From Candidatus Neomicrothrix sp. UBA4742 (GTDB lineage Bacteria > Actinomycetota > Acidimicrobiia > Acidimicrobiales > Acidimicrobilacustridaceae): a stretch of 8,715 bases of DNA. Both the position numbers and the translations under genes were made by a program. Location of the stretch: assembly GCA_002403895.1 (NCBI GenBank), contig DHIQ01000263.1, forward strand, positions 1 through 8,715. Direction: 5' to 3'. Every line of letters begins with the position of its first letter. The first letter of the stretch is position 1. A model generated the notes under the pieces. That model was not told the DNA's origin, searched no databases, and saw only the letters and a list, made by a program, of their open reading frames with translations. This document shows positions 5,997 through 8,715 of the stretch, in pieces.

Positions 5997-8715
5997 TTAT
6001 TGGAGTCCGACGAAGATGCGGTTGAGGAGCTCTTCGAGCTCCTGGAGGTGGATGGCCTTGGAGCCGGTGGCGGGCGAGCCCGACTCGGTGCGGCTCTCGC
6101 GATGGATCCAGTGGGTGGTGCCGTGGGCCTCGTACAGCCGCCCCTTGATGGCGTTCCACGGGCCCATGTTCTCGGGCTCCTCTTGGAGCCAGAAGATCTG
6201 ATCGGCATTGGGGTAGCGCTCCAGGACCTTGGCCACACCCTCGAACGGCCAGGGGAACAGCTGCTCGACCCGGACGATGGCCGCGGGCGCGGCCCGGTCG
6301 TCGCGGGCGTCGAGGGCGTCGTAGGCGACCTTGCCGGAGGCAAACACCACCCGCTTGACCGCGGCCGGGTCCGACACGCCGGGATCGTCCAGCACCTCCT
6401 CGAACGATCCGTGGATGAGCTCCTCGATCGGCGATCGTGACGCTTTGGCCCGCAGCAGCGACTTGGGCGTGAAGACGATGAGCGGCTTGCGCACGCTCCG
6501 CTTCATCTGACGGCGGAGCAGGTGGAAGAACTGCGCGGCGGTGGTGGCGTTGCAGATCTGGATGTTGTCCTCGGCGGCCAGGGTGAGGAACCGCTCGATC
6601 CTTGCCGAGGAGTGCTCGGGCCCCTGACCCTCGTAGCCGTGGGGCAACAACATGACCAGACCCGAGGTTTGGCCCCATTTGTCGTCCGCCGCCACCAGGT
6701 ATTGGTCGATGATGATCTGGGCACCGTTGGTGAAGTCGCCGAACTGCGCCTCCCACATCACCAGCGCGTCCTTGTTTGCTACCGAGTAGCCGTACTCGAA
6801 GCCCAGGGCGGCGTACTCCGACAGCAGCGAGTCATAGAGCCAGAACTGGGTGCCCTCGGCCGTGAGCGCCTGCAGAGGTGTGTATTCCTCTCCCGTCTCG
6901 TAGTCGACCAGCACACCATGGCGGTGCGAGAACGTGCCCCGCCGGGAGTCCTGCCCGGCTAGGCGCACCGACGTTCCCTCGTACAGCAGCGAGCCGAACG
7001 CCATGGCCTCACCCAGCGCCCAGTCGACCTCGCCCTCGACGAACATGGCGGCTCGGGTCTTGAACTGCTTGGCCAGCTTGGGATGCACCACAAAGCCCTC
7101 GGGCACCGTCTCCAGAGCGTGGAAGATGGCATCCACCTCGGCGCGGCTGATGCCCGTCTCCACGTGAGGAAGTACGCCGGTGGGCGGGGGCGCGGGCTTG
7201 GCCCGGGTGCCCTCGGGTGGGGCGTGCAGGCGGGTGTCCTCGAGAGCGGTCTGCAGTTGGTTCTGGAAGTTGTCCAGTGCCGCTTCTGCCTCTTCCAGGC
7301 TGATGTCGCCCCGCTTCACCAACGCTTCGGTGTAGAGCTTGCGCACCGACCGGCGAGCGTCGATGCGCTTGTACATCTGCGGCTGGGTATAGCTCGGATC
7401 GTCGCCCTCGTTGTGGCCATGGCGCCGGTAGCAGACCATGTCGATCACGACGTCCTTGTTGAACTCCTGGCGGTAGGCGAAGGCCAGGCGGGCCACCCGC
7501 ACGCACGCCTCGGGGTCGTCGCCGTTCACATGGAAGATCGGGGCCTGGACCATCTTGGCCACGTCGGTCGGGTACTCCGACGAGCGGGCCGAGTCCGGCG
7601 GCGTGGTGAACCCGAGCTGGTTGTTGATGATGAGGTGGATCGTGCCCCCGACCCGGTAGCCCTTGATGAGCGAGAGGTTGAGGGTCTCGGCCACGACACC
7701 CTGGCCGGCGAAGGCGGCGTCGCCGTGGATGAGGATGGGCAGGACCGGATAGTGGCCCGGGGGCTGGATGAGGTCCATCTTGGCCCGGGCCAGACCCTCG
7801 ACGACGGGATCCACCGTCTCCAGGTGCGAGGGGTTGGCGGCCAGGTCGACCTCGATGGTGTTGCCCGTGCGGCTCCCGAACTTGCCGGACTGGCCCAGGT
7901 GGTACTTGACATCACCGGAGCCCTGGGTCGATTCAGGGTCGACGTTGCCCTCGAACTCCATGAACAGCTGCTCGTAGGACTTGCCCACAATGTTGACCAG
8001 CACGTTGAGGCGACCCCGGTGGGCCATACCGATGACGGAGGAGTCCATGTGGGCGTCCGCCGCCTCGCTGAGCACCCCGTCGAGGATAGGGATGGCCGAT
8101 TCGGCCCCGTCGATGCCGAAGCGTTTCTGGCCCACGTACTTCGTGGCCAGGAACCTCTCCAGCGCCTCGGCGGCATTGAGCCGCTCCAGGATGTGGAGGT
8201 GCTCGTCGGGCGACAGCGAGACCGTCACGCCTTCGACCTCGCGCTGGATCCACGCCTTCTCGAGTGGCTCCTGGATGTGCATGTACTCGATGCCGACGGT
8301 GCGGCAGTAGGCGTCGCGCAAGAGATGCAGGAGGTCGCCCAGGGCGCGGCGGTCGGAGCCGCCGATGCCGCTGGTCAGGAACTCCCGGTCGAGGTCCCAG
8401 ATGGTCAGGCCGTAGGTGGCGGGGTCGAGCTCCGGGTGCATGACCGGGTCCTTCGCCGCCAGCGGATCGAGATCGGCGATGAGGTGACCCCGGACCCGGT
8501 GGGCATTGACGAGCTGGTCGACGCGCATCTGCTTTTCGAGCATTCCGTGCTCGTGGTCGACGGGACGGACGTCGCGGCGCCACTGCACGGCCTCGTAGGG
8601 AACCCCGATGGAACGGAAGATCTCGTCGTAGAAGCCGTCGGCTCCCAGCAGCAACTCGTGGACCCGCTTGAGGAACAGGCCTGACTCGGCACCCTGGATG
8701 ATGCGGTGGTCATAC
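5997..8715 (-). CDS. kgd: Multifunctional 2-oxoglutarate dehydrogenase / decarboxylase (fused E2-E1, Kgd/OdhA type), C-terminal 905 residues
   Basis: This is the thiamine-diphosphate E1 component of the 2-oxoglutarate dehydrogenase complex, which decarboxylates 2-oxoglutarate in the TCA cycle. The 5' part lies beyond the right edge. Actinobacterial homologues are about 1,230 residues, so about a quarter is missing. The first 20 visible residues (8655-8714) contain DHRIIQGAESG, the end of a succinyltransferase-like E2 domain fused to E1. E1 motifs follow: DEIFRSIGVPYEAVQW, RVRGHLIADLDPL, GLTIWDLDREF, GMAHRGRLNVLVN (His at 8019-8021), GDVKYHLG (His at 7899-7901) and NPSHLETVDPVVEG. The ThDP/Mg signature runs from HGDAAFAGQGVV (about 7698-7727) to IINNQLGFTT (Asn pair at 7620-7625). 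Next come CYRRHGHNEGDDPSYTQP and the transketolase-like C-terminal domain with LLPHGYEGQGPEHSSARIER. The frame is intact to the TAA stop. The His residues correspond, as I recall, to H260 and H298 of E. coli SucA. It converges on the HAD gene. The promoter is outside the window. Confidence 0.95.
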   Translation of the reverse strand, partial: YDHRIIQGAESGLFLKRVHELLLGADGFYDEIFRSIGVPYEAVQWRRDVRPVDHEHGMLEKQMRVDQLVNAHRVRGHLIADLDPLAAKDPVMHPELDPATYGLTIWDLDREFLTSGIGGSDRRALGDLLHLLRDAYCRTVGIEYMHIQEPLEKAWIQREVEGVTVSLSPDEHLHILERLNAAEALERFLATKYVGQKRFGIDGAESAIPILDGVLSEAADAHMDSSVIGMAHRGRLNVLVNIVGKSYEQLFMEFEGNVDPESTQGSGDVKYHLGQSGKFGSRTGNTIEVDLAANPSHLETVDPVVEGLARAKMDLIQPPGHYPVLPILIHGDAAFAGQGVVAETLNLSLIKGYRVGGTIHLIINNQLGFTTPPDSARSSEYPTDVAKMVQAPIFHVNGDDPEACVRVARLAFAYRQEFNKDVVIDMVCYRRHGHNEGDDPSYTQPQMYKRIDARRSVRKLYTEALVKRGDISLEEAEAALDNFQNQLQTALEDTRLHAPPEGTRAKPAPPPTGVLPHVETGISRAEVDAIFHALETVPEGFVVHPKLAKQFKTRAAMFVEGEVDWALGEAMAFGSLLYEGTSVRLAGQDSRRGTFSHRHGVLVDYETGEEYTPLQALTAEGTQFWLYDSLLSEYAALGFEYGYSVANKDALVMWEAQFGDFTNGAQIIIDQYLVAADDKWGQTSGLVMLLPHGYEGQGPEHSSARIERFLTLAAEDNIQICNATTAAQFFHLLRRQMKRSVRKPLIVFTPKSLLRAKASRSPIEELIHGSFEEVLDDPGVSDPAAVKRVVFASGKVAYDALDARDDRAAPAAIVRVEQLFPWPFEGVAKVLERYPNADQIFWLQEEPENMGPWNAIKGRLYEAHGTTHWIHRESRTESGSPATGSKAIHLQELEELLNRIFVGLQ

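Noticed and set aside
6025..6043. 8-bp perfect stem-loop near the 3' end of kgd, as a terminator for the HAD gene
   Set aside because: It is explained by the coding of the LEELL segment and has no T run after it on the plus strand.
7083..8684. 533-codon plus-strand open frame opposite kgd
   Set aside because: The minus-strand frame is a clear 2-oxoglutarate dehydrogenase; the opposite frame is a GC-driven shadow with no motifs.

Overview
The window is high-GC DNA with six protein-coding genes and no RNA genes, CRISPR arrays, insertion sequences or integrases. It looks like ordinary chromosomal, mostly housekeeping sequence from an actinobacterium (Actinomycetota). The main pointer is the 2-oxoglutarate dehydrogenase gene at the right end: a stretch typical of an E2 acyltransferase (DHRIIQGAESG) runs directly into the E1 part, the fused Kgd/OdhA architecture of actinobacteria. 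The TANNNT boxes placed 6-8 bases before start codons, with no Shine-Dalgarno sequence, fit the leaderless promoters common in that phylum. A lineage near Acidimicrobiia is possible, but I cannot prove it from sequence alone.

Layout from left to right: (1) the first 42 codons of ettA, an ABC-F translation factor, on the minus strand. (2) A minus-strand gene for an unusual protein with an N-terminal NYN (Zc3h12a/Regnase-like) nuclease domain, a central S1-like RNA-binding domain and a 114-residue Lys/Arg/Ala tail made of 22 pentapeptide units. It is followed by a hairpin terminator. (3) A divergent, plus-strand M20-family metallohydrolase. (4) A convergent, minus-strand membrane O-acyltransferase with an extracytoplasmic SGNH domain. 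(5) A divergent, plus-strand HAD-family phosphatase-like hydrolase. (6) A convergent, minus-strand kgd/odhA gene cut by the right edge.

After ettA and the nuclease gene, genes alternate in strand, so most are probably single-gene transcripts rather than an operon. The two convergent junctions are only 9 and 15 bases long and show no classical terminator. The divergent spacers (1691-1850 and 5112-5354) must hold the promoters.

I see no defence island, biosynthetic cluster or clearly new multi-gene system. The most interesting item is the NYN-S1-basic-repeat protein beside ettA. Its domains suggest an RNA-cleaving or RNA-processing protein, possibly acting at the ribosome. The second is a set of leaderless-type starts that argues for moving two start codons downstream.
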